This document shows positions 27,101 to 37,237 of a DNA stretch of 64,000 nt, in pieces. Origin of the DNA: Lampris incognitus (Eukaryota; Chordata; Actinopteri; Lampriformes; Lampridae); NCBI RefSeq assembly GCF_029633865.1, contig NC_079213.1, positions 90,357,518-90,421,517 on the forward strand, in the 5' to 3' direction. Position numbers and translations under genes: made by a program. Within the stretch, counting starts at the first letter, position 1; every line of letters begins with the position of its first letter. The notes below the pieces were generated by a model. The model saw only the letters and a program-made list of their open reading frames with translations, was not told the origin of the DNA and did no database searches.

Positions 27101-27714
27101 GTGCTGCCTGCGGCGGCAGAGGAGGAGGGCGCCCGGTCCCCCGCCACGGCGCTTCCTTGGGCATTGATTTGAGGGCCGGATTCCCCTAGACTAGCTGAGC
27201 GGAACGCATCTGCGCTCCGGGGCGTCCGGCTGTTGGACTCAACAAGAACTTTTGGCTGTTCGACGTCGGCGCCGTCCACCCGACGCTGCTCCGGTGCAAC
27301 TTTCTTTGCGTCGTTACCGGCGTTTTTACCGTCAGAGCCTGTTCTGGTTCTGCGCTGCAGGGTCGGTCTCTTCTCCGTTGCGGGCGTAGTGTTTTGGGTG
27401 TTTTCGCTCATTGTTTTCTCCGCCTTCTCGGCATTAGTTTTTCTCCTTTGCAAAGTAAGTCGACCACGGGCAGCAGGCGTGCTGCGCGCCTGCTGGCCGC
27501 TACTCTTTGATTTCGCTGAAACAACATAATTCCTGACGATCTCTTTGCCTTTGTCCAGTGACTTGCCAGCGTCGCAGGAAGAGTCTCTGGATGGCGTTTC
27601 TCTTGGTTTTCGCTCCATCTTCGACTCTCTCGCAGGCGTTCTTGAAGCCGATGTTGCCAAGAGGTGTTCATAGTAAGCTGTGTGCTTTCTCGCCGGTATA
27701 GAAAATAGAGACAT
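1753..27714 (-). CDS. kif14: KIF14, mitotic kinesin-3 family motor (25 coding exons, 3' end outside window)
   Basis: KIF14 is a plus-end microtubule motor that works with PRC1 and citron kinase at the central spindle and midbody in cytokinesis. Reading the minus strand I placed coding exons at 27714-26621, 25795-25541, 25280-25190, 24786-24688, 22896-22844, 22715-22685, 22590-22483, 22324-22208, 21649-21531, 20745-20573, 16786-16639, 16193-16130, 15718-15534, 15157-15055, 14882-14725, 13865-13718, 13317-13171, 12574-12442, 12128-12035, 11229-11088, 10710-10610, 5759-5659, 3800-3570, 3277-3090 and 1905-1753. All junctions have AG/GT borders and agree in phase, giving about 1412 codons with no frameshift or stop. 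Identity rests on close recall of the human protein exon by exon, including the unusual N-terminal extension and the FHA domain after the motor. Human KIF14 is about 1650 aa, so roughly 230 C-terminal residues are missing. The start at 27714 (MSLFS) matches the human MSLHS start; an in-frame ATG at 27738 is an alternative. Confidence 0.95.
4871..5248. mobile_element. Non-autonomous DNA element with about 80-bp inverted repeats
   Basis: 4872-4950 is a near match to the reverse complement of 5167-5247 (ACTTAGCACAAAAAGTAAGG ends; shared TTCTTGGCAATAAATCTTA inside). About 215 bp separate the arms. Long inverted repeats and short spacer suit a non-autonomous Tc1-like element, though this is inferred. 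Confidence 0.75.
5276..5638. mobile_element. hAT-like MITE (GCTGGGYGATAT ends)
   Basis: Begins TAGTGCTGGGTGATATG and ends ATTGCCCAGCCCTA, with AT-rich ATGATAAT-type repeats between. A common fish element type. Confidence 0.6.
6076..6147 (+). repeat. (GT)n microsatellite
   Basis: About 72 bp of uninterrupted TG dinucleotides in a KIF14 intron. Confidence 0.95.
7150..7245. repeat. Internal complementary region of the DIRS-like element
   Basis: The stretch near 7155-7200 matches the reverse complement of the left terminus (6917-6965 region, sharing AGAACCGGGATTATA). The following part (7201-7240) matches the right terminus read inwards from 10600. The two complements sit back to back, the layout that lets DIRS-type cDNA circularise. 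Confidence 0.75.
10035..10150 (-). mobile_element. SINE tail fragment nested in the DIRS-like element
   Basis: On the minus strand this matches the 3' tail of the SINE copy at 46747-47085 (GGATGGGTTAAATGCAGA, then an ACAATAAAGTGAC-like end). It is flanked by AT-rich sequence with repeated TAGTAATACT-like words (about 9890-10030 and 10210-10270), perhaps another element into which the SINE went. Confidence 0.6.
12442..16786 (-). CDS. kif14: KIF14 coiled-coil and FHA domain exons (exons 11-18)
   Basis: Exons 16786-16639 and 16193-16130 encode charged helical sequence after the motor. Exons 15718-15534, 15157-15055 and 14882-14725 encode the forkhead-associated domain typical of kinesin-3 proteins ([19 protein letters not shown], the FVNGH and [14 protein letters not shown] signatures). 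Exons 13865-13718, 13317-13171 and 12574-12442 encode Glu/Lys/Gln-rich coiled coil. Reading frames join without a break. Confidence 0.93.
17037..17872 (+). repeat. Direct repeats of about 68 bp flanking about 700 bp
   Basis: 17037-17104 and 17805-17872 are about 90% alike (CATTACAACATTGAATTGA, then GCATGTCCTGTCTTTG). The spacer has no recognised reading frame. Could be a small duplication or the ends of an unknown element. Confidence 0.55.
19331..19867 (+). repeat. Tandem and higher-order repeat block in KIF14 intron 10
   Basis: An approximately 80-bp unit (starting GTGTTATC..GAACTGCCAGTCTG) repeats at about 19587 and 19667 and partly at 19748 and 19331. A longer stretch (GCAG-TCCGGGCAGGGCC to CTCCCAGTCAGACA) occurs at about 19410-19510 and again at 19765-19860. 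It runs into a SINE A half. Confidence 0.7.
19866..20090 (+). mobile_element. SINE family A, 3' half only
   Basis: Starts in the middle of the body (GTGACCCTCCCATGC) and contains the shared ACTCCTCACTGTCAGGTGAA and AATTGGGGAGAAAAT end with a poly-A run. No tRNA head. Confidence 0.8.
20573..25795 (-). CDS. kif14: KIF14 kinesin motor domain exons (exons 2-10)
   Basis: Nine exons complete the motor domain begun in exon 1. Visible motifs are the P-loop GQTGSGKS (about residues 441-448, exon 25795-25541), switch [10 protein letters not shown] (about 559-567, exon 22590-22483) and switch II DLAGSE (about 598-603, exon 22324-22208). The exon 20745-20573 carries the conserved [12 protein letters not shown] and STLRYA segments and leads into the neck. 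All catalytic motifs are intact, so an active ATPase is expected. The intron at 22897-24687 holds an RTE-like LINE fragment. Confidence 0.95.
23062..23130 (-). mobile_element. Family B SINE tail fragment
   Basis: Minus-strand match to the end of family B (GATAAGCGGCTTGGATAATG), diverged, beside the RTE fragment. Confidence 0.6.
23205..24010 (-). mobile_element. RTE-like LINE fragment (reverse transcriptase C-terminal part and 3' end)
   Basis: The minus-strand frame 23978-23499 reads [42 protein letters not shown] and [16 protein letters not shown], the conserved C-terminal palm and thumb of a fish RTE-type reverse transcriptase (FADD in place of YADD). Degenerate sequence continues to the 3' end near 23205. 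The 5' part is lost, as is usual for LINE insertions. The clade name is recalled, not searched. Confidence 0.8.
26621..27714 (-). CDS. kif14: KIF14 first coding exon: disordered N-terminal extension and start of motor
   Basis: This 1094-nt exon encodes residues 1-364 plus two bases. It is rich in Ser, Thr, Lys and Arg and looks disordered. Two short LTLQRR/PTLQRR-type motifs recur as in the human protein, whose N-terminal region binds PRC1. The exon ends inside the first motor strand (VAVRVRPF). Its GC content is clearly higher than that of the surrounding introns. No repeat interrupts it. Confidence 0.93.
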
Positions 27715-28136
27715 GTCAGCCGAGAGTTTGAAAAGCACACAATAAAAGACTACAAGTTAAGGGAAGGCGTTGAAGCAAGTTGGGATGTCCAGTAGAAGGA
27801 GAACTCGAAGGCGAGGTACATCTCTCTGGGGAAAAGAAAATCATTAAATGAACCACTAAACATTTAGCTAGTCTTCTCTGTACGGCAACCAAGCACCGGG
27901 GATTGGCTTACATCTCCTTATGTTAGCAGACCAACGGCAACGCTAAGTACGGCGAATGGCTACGTCTTGTTTTGTTGTAATGTCTACTACCACGTCGCTG
28001 TGATCCACCTTAATACGTTAATAAACATTTGATGGATAATTTCCCGTCAGACTTGGAACAAGTATCAAGAACAACAATCAACTTTTTGTTTACCTTTTTT
28101 AACATTGCCCGGTCTTCCGGCTTCGCCCGCTACAAT

Positions 28137-28168
28137 TTCAAACGAAGGTCCTTACTGAAAGCTGATTG
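28137..28168 (-). promoter_or_regulatory. Probable KIF14 promoter core: CCAAT box and CHR-like TTTGAA
   Basis: On the minus strand, about 420 bp upstream of the KIF14 start codon, a CCAAT box (28168-28164) is followed about 21 bp downstream by TTTGAA (28142-28137). TTTGAA matches the cell-cycle homology region bound by the MuvB/DREAM and B-MYB complexes, and CCAAT plus CHR is the usual layout of G2/M genes. An ETS-like CTTCCGG (28106-28112 region) and a CRE-like CGTCACG (28191 region) are close by. A possible 5' UTR acceptor (CCCCAG) lies near 27830. Function is inferred from motifs alone. Confidence 0.45.
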
Positions 28169-28261
28169 GCCGAATTTCCGGAAGCTGTTACGTCACGTCT
28201 AGACGTGTAGAGACATTATGGGGAGCGGTAGGGGGAGGTAAACTCAAGCTTACTATGTTGG

Positions 28262-28340
28262 GTTTCCATTATCCAAACCGCTTATCCTGCTCCAAGGGTC
28301 GCGGGGTTGCTGGAGCATGTCACAGCAGTCATGGGTATCC
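28262..28340 (-). mobile_element. Family B SINE tail fragment
   Basis: Minus-strand match to the 3' end (GGATAAGCGGTTTGGATAAT), about 100 bp upstream of the KIF14 promoter elements. Confidence 0.7.
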
Positions 28341-28879
28341 TGTTCGCAAATTACAAGCGTCTAATTGGAGGGTCTATAGATAAAGGGTGTAGTCTTCTGA
28401 CGTTTACTGCACCTACCTGTTGCTGAACAGTAAATCATTTCAGAATAAACCCATGTACAATAGTCACATTGTAAAAGATGCTATGTAAGGCAGTCTGGGC
28501 CCATCAGTCATGTTCAGTTCATCTCTTACTGCTTCAAATAAAAAAAAATCTGTCAAGATCTACTTTTTTGACTAATCTTTAAGAAAACTACTCTAGCACA
28601 TCTGACAAATATAGTCTGATTTAATGACTTCTTGGACAACAGCGTTATTTCCCCCTCTAAAATCACCCTAATCATTGCTCAAGTGATACATTATTTGCAA
28701 ATGGAAGTGAAGTTAAGGTGCATGTATCTGGTGAAATTGTTACTCTTTATTTTTTTAATATCACACTACATTTCGCAAAAACAAATACTGCTTGTAATGT
28801 GCTTGTTTGTTTGGTTTCAATATCATTCAGTCCTAATACCCTCTATCATTTCAGAAGAAACGCTAACTTTCAGGCAACA

Positions 28880-30000
28880 TTTATGTTTATGTTTATTATG
28901 TTTATGTTTATTTATCGGGGTCCCCATTAGCTGTGCCCTAAAGCACCGCTAGTTTTACTGGGGTCCACATAAAAACAATATATTTAATACATACATTTAA
29001 AAACAAGAAAGAGAAAAACAAAAACAAAACAAACAAAAATAGCAAAAACCTACATTAAACTTTACAGTACAAAATAAGCCATCATCCAACAGCAAAGAGA
29101 CATACATAAATCATTCCAATGTACAAACAGTTGAAACCATCCAGGCTATACAATTCAGTTCGAATCACACCTTACCCTGTCTTGTGTGTGTGTGTGTGTG
29201 TGTGATATGTGTACGTATGACCATGTATTTTGCATCCTACAAATATGACATTCCAAGGTGTTTATTTGCTGTTTAAATATTGATTTCTGTGTCAGTTTAG
29301 TCATTGGCATTGGTAAGGAATTCCATGCTTTCATTGATCTATATTTTACTGTATGCTTCAGAAAATTAGTGTTTGGCCTAGGAAGTGAAAACCGGCCTTC
29401 TGTTGCCTGTCTAATGGCATATGTATATGATTCTGAATTGTGTTTTACTGATTGTACTGATATAATGGAGTTATGTATTGTAAAACCTTCCATATTGAAG
29501 ATAGAAGTGCAGCATTCATTCTGTCCTCAACTTTTAACCATTGTAGACAGAAGTGCATGCTGTTGATGTTTGTATTGTATGGACATTGGAGAGCAAGGCG
29601 TGCCACTTTTTTCTGTACCAACTGGAGTTTGCTCAAATTTTTTTCATGGCATTCGCCCACATTATTTGGCAATAGTCAAGCCGTGAGAGAACAATAGTGT
29701 TTATTACCATTTTAGTCAATTCTGGTGTAAGGTATTTTCTGCGTCGCCTTACCACTGCCAATGCGTTACCCATTCTGTTTACAACAATGTCAATGTGTTT
29801 TGACCAGGGCAGCTTATTGTCAAGAATGATGCCCAGGAGCTTAGTTTCCTTTACTTGTTTGATTGGTGTTTTATTTATAAAGAGTTTTAGCTCTGGCTCT
29901 TTTCTAAGAGAATGATTTGAACCAAATATAATGCTTTTCGTTTTAGTTGCGTTAAGTATCAGTTTGTTTTCAAAGACAATGTATCAATGAATGTGTAGCA
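28880..30000 (-). mobile_element. Degenerate non-LTR retrotransposon 3' part between KIF14 and DDX59
   Basis: Minus-strand pieces resemble the end of a LINE polymerase (near 29800: KLLGIILDNKLPWSKHID-like; 29672-29445: LQLVQKKVARLALQCPY; 29493-29230: RPNTNFLKHTVKYRSMKAWNSLP), broken by stops. The 3' end carries AGCTAATGGGGACCCC and a short (TAAACA)n-like tail at about 28880-28915. A (TG)n tract lies at 29182-29206. Clade not assigned. Confidence 0.75.
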
Positions 30001-30079
30001 TTTCCAGACAAAACTCATTAAATGTACCCTTCACATTAATCACTTTCGAAAGTAAACCCTTTTTTGAAAATGTGCTAAA

Positions 30080-30085
30080 TTTATT
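30080..30085 (-). terminator. DDX59 polyadenylation signal AATAAA
   Basis: AATAAA on the minus strand lies about 93 bases beyond the DDX59 stop codon. This is a normal distance for a 3' end signal. Other AT-rich alternatives exist nearby, so the site used is not certain. Confidence 0.55.
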
Positions 30086-30177
30086 GTCAAAAATTAAAGT
30101 CTTAATTATAAAAAAAAATCATCATTTAAACAATAAATACAAAGGCATCGTTGCTATTGCTGTAAAATGAACAGTCA

Positions 30178-33100
30178 TTATTTCTTCCGCCGGTGATGTT
30201 TCCTGATGATATCTATGAGGTTGTCCTTGGTGACCAAGGGATCATCTGGCCCCAGCTTGGCCTTCTGTCTCTCCCTCCTCTGCTGCTCATGCAGGTGAGG
30301 GGAGTTGAGCAGCTGAGGTGGTAGGATAGAGCCTGTTGGCTTAACCCTGTTGACCACATCCAGGAATAGACGCTTGTTGTTATTGTTGAGAAATGTGATG
30401 GCTGTTCCTCTGTGGCCCAGCCGACCCGCCCTGCCCACCTGGATTGCAAGAGAAGGAGTTTTTGTAGATTACGCAGTGTTGGAAAGGTTACTTTTGAAAT
30501 GTAATATATTACAGATCACTAGTTACCATGTTTATTACAGATTACTAGCTATCCTGTTAATAGTTACCGTTAAAATGTAACGATTGATGTACCCATTTTA
30601 ATGAATTCAAATTAATGTGATCTATTACATTCGATTACTTTTCTAAAAAAATTTGTTAAAACTGGGCAATAAAGCTGAAAAGTCCTAAATACATAACTTT
30701 AAACCAGGCAGTGTAAACCTCAGAACAGTATGCAACACTGATTACTGTCAAACTTTTATTAAAAGTTCATCAAAGTTCTGACTTGCATTGTGCAGAAATA
30801 TGTCAAAAGAAGACATTCCTGGACGGCAAAAAGATGCAAAACGATGGAATGAATGTTACGCTCTACATGTACACTTTTTACCAAAGATAATATATTCGGA
30901 TGTAACCCCATTGTAATAACCAACATTTTGATTAGTAACTAATTTAATTTCATATATTTTCTCAGTAACTCTAACAAAGTACAATTATATGTATTTTTTA
31001 ATTTAATTATGTAACACCATTGCATGGAACTATTTACTCCCCAACACTGCATATGAGTGCACCATTATGGCCAAGTCTGCTCTGAGATTATGCTATGTTC
31101 TGAATAGTATTGTGGTGATAATGGGGTCCGAAATAAAAAGTCCCATCTAATAGCAGTCCGCTTGACACCTCACCCCCACTTCACCATTTGGCAATATTTT
31201 TACATGCATACATAGCAATAGCATAAGAAATAGTTACATTAGATCGTAGGGTTAACATATTTAGATGCAGTGTACTGTCATTGCATATTTTATTGATGTA
31301 CAAGTTGTTGATGTTGTCTTTCCACTATTGTCACTAAGTTGAATTCCTGTACATTTAATAAAGGAGCTGTTAGTGAATTAACTTACAATAAATGCATTAC
31401 AATCGCATCATAGCTAGTGAACAATATTGTTTTATATTGTGAAAAGGGTTCTTCCCTGGGTAAAACTTACCTGATGCACATACTCATCCATGCTGGCTGG
31501 CATGTCAAAGTTGACCACCAGCTTGACATTGACCAGATCAAGTCCTCTGCCTAGCACTCCTGTACTGACCACCACCTCAAAGTCCCCATCCAGAAGACCC
31601 TAGGAACAGAACCGAAAAATGTTGCTGTCAGGGTCAGAGTATCCAGCTTGTATGATTGAGGAAAAAATTATTTTTTACAGTATAAACCTCCCCTATCTTT
31701 TAGGCAAGCAGTACATTCATGCAAATTTTGCTTTAAGTGCCCACCAATACCAAATAATGAGCAATTTCACTTATATTCACAGGACCTTCAACTTGCCACT
31801 TGGTCCTCCGTAGCCCAATGGGTGTAACAAGATGCAAACACTGCTAGAATTTGATTTATGTTGAAACCACTGATGCTAAAAATGTGTGAACTTATTTTAC
31901 CTTAAGGCATTTTATTTTAAAAAAAAAAATCGACAAAGGGCTTATGTCACTATTTTTGTTCATTCTAAAGGAAATTGTGTGGAAAATGTTAGATTGAATC
32001 TGATCAAATTAACAGATGGCCTTTTGCATCCAACTCTGAAAAAACAAATTTTGTGGCATGCAAGCACTCAGTTCAAGTTGTCTAGTCTTCACAGATACCT
32101 TGTACTAGTACTTAAGGAGTAATGCCCTTAGTTATCCAACCTTGTACTAGTACTTAAGGAGCAATGCCCTTAGTTATCCAACTTGGGTGCACCACCATTT
32201 TACCCACTCTAAGGACACATCACTGTCTGCTGTTGGCCTCACCTTAAGGATGCGGTTGCGTTCCCTCTGGTTCTTGTCAGAGTGGATGGCAACAGTGTTC
32301 AGGTCGGTCACCTTGATGATTGCCTCACACAGCAAGTCTGCCCCGAGCTTACAGTCAACAAACACCACCACCGGAGGCTGGTACAGTTTATTGTCCTGAA
32401 ATGCAACAAGAAAACACACATCAGTGGGGTTAGGGTTATTGAGATTTAGTATTTTTATGATTTTTAATCATATCAAGAAGTTTTATTCTTCTCTTGTGAT
32501 CTGGCTCCATCTTGCAGCCTCGTTTTAAATGCGACTTAAATCATGGCTTTAGCTAATGTAAATGGAAATCATTATATCGTTTCCTGTCATCCCGCCAGGG
32601 GTCAATTTAACAACTTTTGGACAAAATAGATGTCATAAGGTGTTTTTTTTTCTTCAGCTTGTATCTCATTTCCTTTATCTAATTATTTATACAGACAAAT
32701 AAAAAAAATTAACTTAAAGTCCCAATGAGAGCAAATACTTTCTCCATATGGTAAAACGGATCCCATTACTCTAATGTACGATGTAATGACATTTAACCAT
32801 TGGGCCAATGAAAGCAGCCCCTTCCTGTCTCCTGGCCTGTATAAATGGTGCTAACGGTTGCTCAGATTCCAGGAGCGGGGCCATGGTTTGGTTCCACCCA
32901 TTTCCTCCAGGATGGGGGTGGGGTGCATGGCTGGAGCAACGGCTGTCTAAATATGGTGTAGTGGGGAGACTCCTTTGGAGTGTCAGGAATGCCAATCTCT
33001 CAGAGACCGTTACTACAATCCAAAGTTGTTGCAAATACTCAGACAGTCATTAAGTGACAATTTCAACATGTTCAATTTTAAAGACTCATTCCAGTGAAAA

Positions 33101-35567
33101 ATGCTGGGTGATTTTGGTGCATTGTATTTTTATTATTATTAGTGTGACCAAAAACCAAAGATTGGGGTTTCGGATATTTTGTTGAAATGTTTTACAATTG
33201 AAGTCTCCACCACACAGAAGCAGGTCCATATCACAGAAATGGGTTAACTTAGGGAATTTCTTTGACATCACAAATTTTGATACCGATCATTGGTCTATTT
33301 TGTGTTGTCCCACCTGTCATAGATCCACCGAGCACATAACCCTTCCATGCTCTCAAGTTGTCTGTAACTTGCTGGTACACTTTGTAACTGTAGCAAACTG
33401 TTTTCATTGTGCTATAGTCAACGGTAGCTTGTTCATTAAAGGTGCAAATAGCTCAGACATAGCTGGTGTCCATCATTGTGCAGGGTCCTGGGTGCCACAC
33501 AAAACTCTCAAAGTAGAACATTTACTGCATGTGTGGGTAACCATCACTGGAAAACACCTGACTACTGTGATTGACTCAGACTGCTGCATCCCTTTGCAGT
33601 GTCTGTTTCCTTGTGAACTACATTCTGAATTTTTCTCAAAACTACACAGTATTTACCAATTATATGACGCTGAAATGCAATACAATTACTTCAGTCATCT
33701 CTAACAATAATGAGCAAGGACACAAACACTATCTGCAGTGGGATAAAATGTTGGCGGTGGTTTGAAACTATATTCAGTTCATTTTATGGAACAAGCATTG
33801 GGAGTCACTGTCACCTAAACCATTATGTGAAGTGACCCAACGGTTTATATAAACTATGTAATTGTAATTGTCTCTACTCACTAAGCTTGCCACTGTGGAA
33901 CTCCACCACAAACAGCGCACCACTGCATTGACAAGTTTATATTTTTTTTCCCACTGATGGGGCTGCACATTAGAGATCCAATATTTAATAAATGTACCAT
34001 TGCTATGTTGTCAGCCTATACACAAGATACAATGTGTTTGCAAATCATGTGTTCCTCAGTGTTAGACTTGAAGCCAACTTGCCAATTACAGGTCTTTTGT
34101 GAAAACATAGTAGATCCCAACACCTCCAAAGAACAAGGCTGGATGTCGTGAAATTGCTGGTGCACAAAATCTACTCATTCAGTGGAAACACCAGTAAATG
34201 CATGTGTTCTTAATTTACTGCAGTTTCAAGGTTATTTCTGACCAAATTAAAGCCACTGAAATAGGTCTTAAATGGAGCTTCTGGTATGAATGAAGACTTG
34301 CAATATCAAATCATCAGTATCAAAATATGGTTAGGGAACGCTTAAAAAAAACCACAAAAAAAAAACAACAACCGCATCCCAAACTGCACCAGTGGCATTA
34401 TTCTGTGGACAGCAGATGTACCAGATACTAATGTGACACTCAAATGATTCCTGCAGAGGATATTCCCTTTTTGCCTTTCCTCTTCTACAGGGAAGTTATA
34501 CCTCATGGTGGGCTATAGAGCAAAGGTCCTGGATGGGGAGAGATTTGCTGCATTGCACGTAGACACTTCATCAGGGCAGCCATTTGCCGACATGAGGGCC
34601 TAAAGCCAGGTTCTACAGTTGAAGGAGAGACCCTCATTTACTATGCCATACCGCTGTCTGAATATCTGAATATCAGCATCTGAATCAGTGTGAAGTAGGC
34701 CATTGTTAATTAAAACTAAAGAATTGTACCATATTTCTCGGCTGTAAGTAGCTGTTTTTATTACTCATCTAGCTGGTGCTGCAACTTATATTCCAAAGCA
34801 ACTTATACAATGTAATTTTGTCGGATGAATACACTGCATGTCAACTATGACCACTAGATGGCACTGTTTAATCTTGTTGCTCAACTGAAAATACCATACC
34901 GCTATATAAATGCGACTTATACACCGAAACGATTTAAATATGATTTTTTCTGCTGAGTGTGACTTCTACCCCAGTGCCACTTTAGTACCGTATTTGCTGT
35001 ATTTCCAATACGGTACTAAACAAACCTTCCCTGGGTAAAAAAGAAAATTTAAAAAATGAAGACAAAGATAAATGTTAATGCTTACATTCAGAATCTCAAA
35101 GAGCTTCTTTTTTTTAGAGGGTTCCTCCACCCACAGCAGGATCTGTCTGATGTTGGCACATGGCTGGTTCCTTTCTCCTATGGCGATACGAATGGGGTCC
35201 TGGGTCAACCGGGAAGCCAGCTGCTCCGTCCCTGTTGGGATGGTGGCAGATGTCAGCAGAGTCTGATGTTGCTCGGGAACATGCTCTAGAACCTCCAAGA
35301 CCTGCTGCTGGAAGCCCATCTTCAACATGGTGTCCGCCTACAGAACACACCACATGGAAACAAACCACGGTTGCCTACATATATTCCATTTCAAAATTTC
35401 AATTATTGGCTGAATCTGAACACTGAATTTATATATCCATCCATCTATTATCCGAACCGCTTATCCTGCTCTCAGGGTCGCGGAGATGCTGGAGCCTATC
35501 CCAGCAGTCATTGGGCGGCAGGCAGGGAGACACCCTGGACAGCCCGCCAGGCCATCACACAGGGCCG

Positions 35568-35611
<44 letters not shown>

Positions 35612-35988
35612 GCACACATTCACACCTAGGGACAATTTAGTACGGCCGATTCACCTGACCTACATGTCTTTGGACTGTGGGAGGAAACCGGAGCACCTGG
35701 AGGAAACCCACTCAGACATGGGGAGAACATGCAAACGCCACACAGAGGAGGACCCCCAAGGTTGGAATACCCCGGACTCGAACCCAGGACCTTCTTGCTG
35801 TGAGGCGACCGCACTAACCACTGCGCCACCATGCTGACCTGAATGTATATATATATGTTTATGTGTATATATATACTCAGCAGCTGATGAGTGCGCTGAT
35901 AAGTTAGTAGCTGATGAGTGTGCGACGCACGAAACAAGCTTGTACTGCTATGTATTAAGTTGTTTTTCCTGCATCTGTATTGATTGAT

Positions 35989-36028
<40 letters not shown>

Positions 36029-37200
36029 TCACCGGCCACTTTATTAGGTACACCTGTCCAACTGCTCGTTAACGCAAATTTCTAATCAGCCAATCACATG
36101 GCAGCAACTCAATGCATTTAGGCATGTAGACATGGTCAAGACGATCTGCTGCAGTTCAAACCGAGCATCAGAATGGGGAAGAAAGGTGATTTAAGTGACT
36201 TTGAACGTGGCATGGTTGTTGGTGCCAGACGGGCTGGTCTGAGTATTTCAGAAACTGCTGATCTACTGGGATTTTCACGCACAACCATCTCTAGGGTTTA
36301 CAGAGAATGGTCCGAAAAAGAGAAAATATCCAGTGAGCGGCAGTTCTGTGGGCGAAAATGCCTTGTTGATGCCAGAGGTCAGAGGAGAATGGCCAGACTG
36401 GTTCGAGCTGATAGAAAGGCAACAGTAACTCAAATAACCACTCATTACAACCAAGGTATGCAGAAAAGCATCTCTGAATGCACAACACGTCGAACCTTGA
36501 GGCAGATGGGCTACAGCAGCAGAAGACCACACCGGGTGCCACTCCTGTCAGCTAAGAACAGGAAACTGAGGCTACAATTCGCACAGGCTCACCAAAATTG
36601 GACAATAGAAGATTGGAAAAATGTTGCCTGGTCTGATGAGTCTCGATTTCTGCTGCGACATTCGGATGGTAGGGTCAGAATTTGGCGTCAACAACAGGAA
36701 AGCATGGATCCATCCTGCCTTGTATCAACGGTTCAGGCTGGTGGTGGTGGTGTAATGGTGTCATGGCATCGTGTCAACGCCACAGCCTACCTGAGTATTG
36801 TTGCTGACCATGTCCATCCCTTTACGACCACAGTGTTCCCATCTTCTGATGGCTACTTCCAGCAGGATAACGCACCATGTCATAAAGCTCGAATCATCTC
36901 AGACTGGTTTCTTGAACATGACAATGAGTTCACTGTACTCAAATGGCCTCCACAGTCACCAGATCTCAATCCAATAGAGCACCTTTGGGATGTGGTGGAC
37001 CGGGAGATTCGCATCATGGATGTGCAGCCGACAAATCTGCAGCAACTGCGTGATGCTATCATGTCAATATGGACCAAAGTCTCGAAGGAATGTTTCCAAT
37101 ACCTTGTTGAATCTATGCCATGAAGGATTAAGGCAGTTCTGAAGGCAAAAGGGGGTCCAACCCGGTACTAGCAAGGTGTACCTAATAAAGTGGCCAGTGA

Positions 37201-37237
<37 letters not shown>

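Noticed and set aside
27233-27740. Frames of about 100 codons on the plus strand and in a second minus frame
   Set aside because: GC-rich shadows of KIF14 exon 1, which has the conserved frame.
36275-36542. Minus-strand frames of 83-85 codons in the Tc1 element
   Set aside because: They are antisense shadows of the DD36E transposase.
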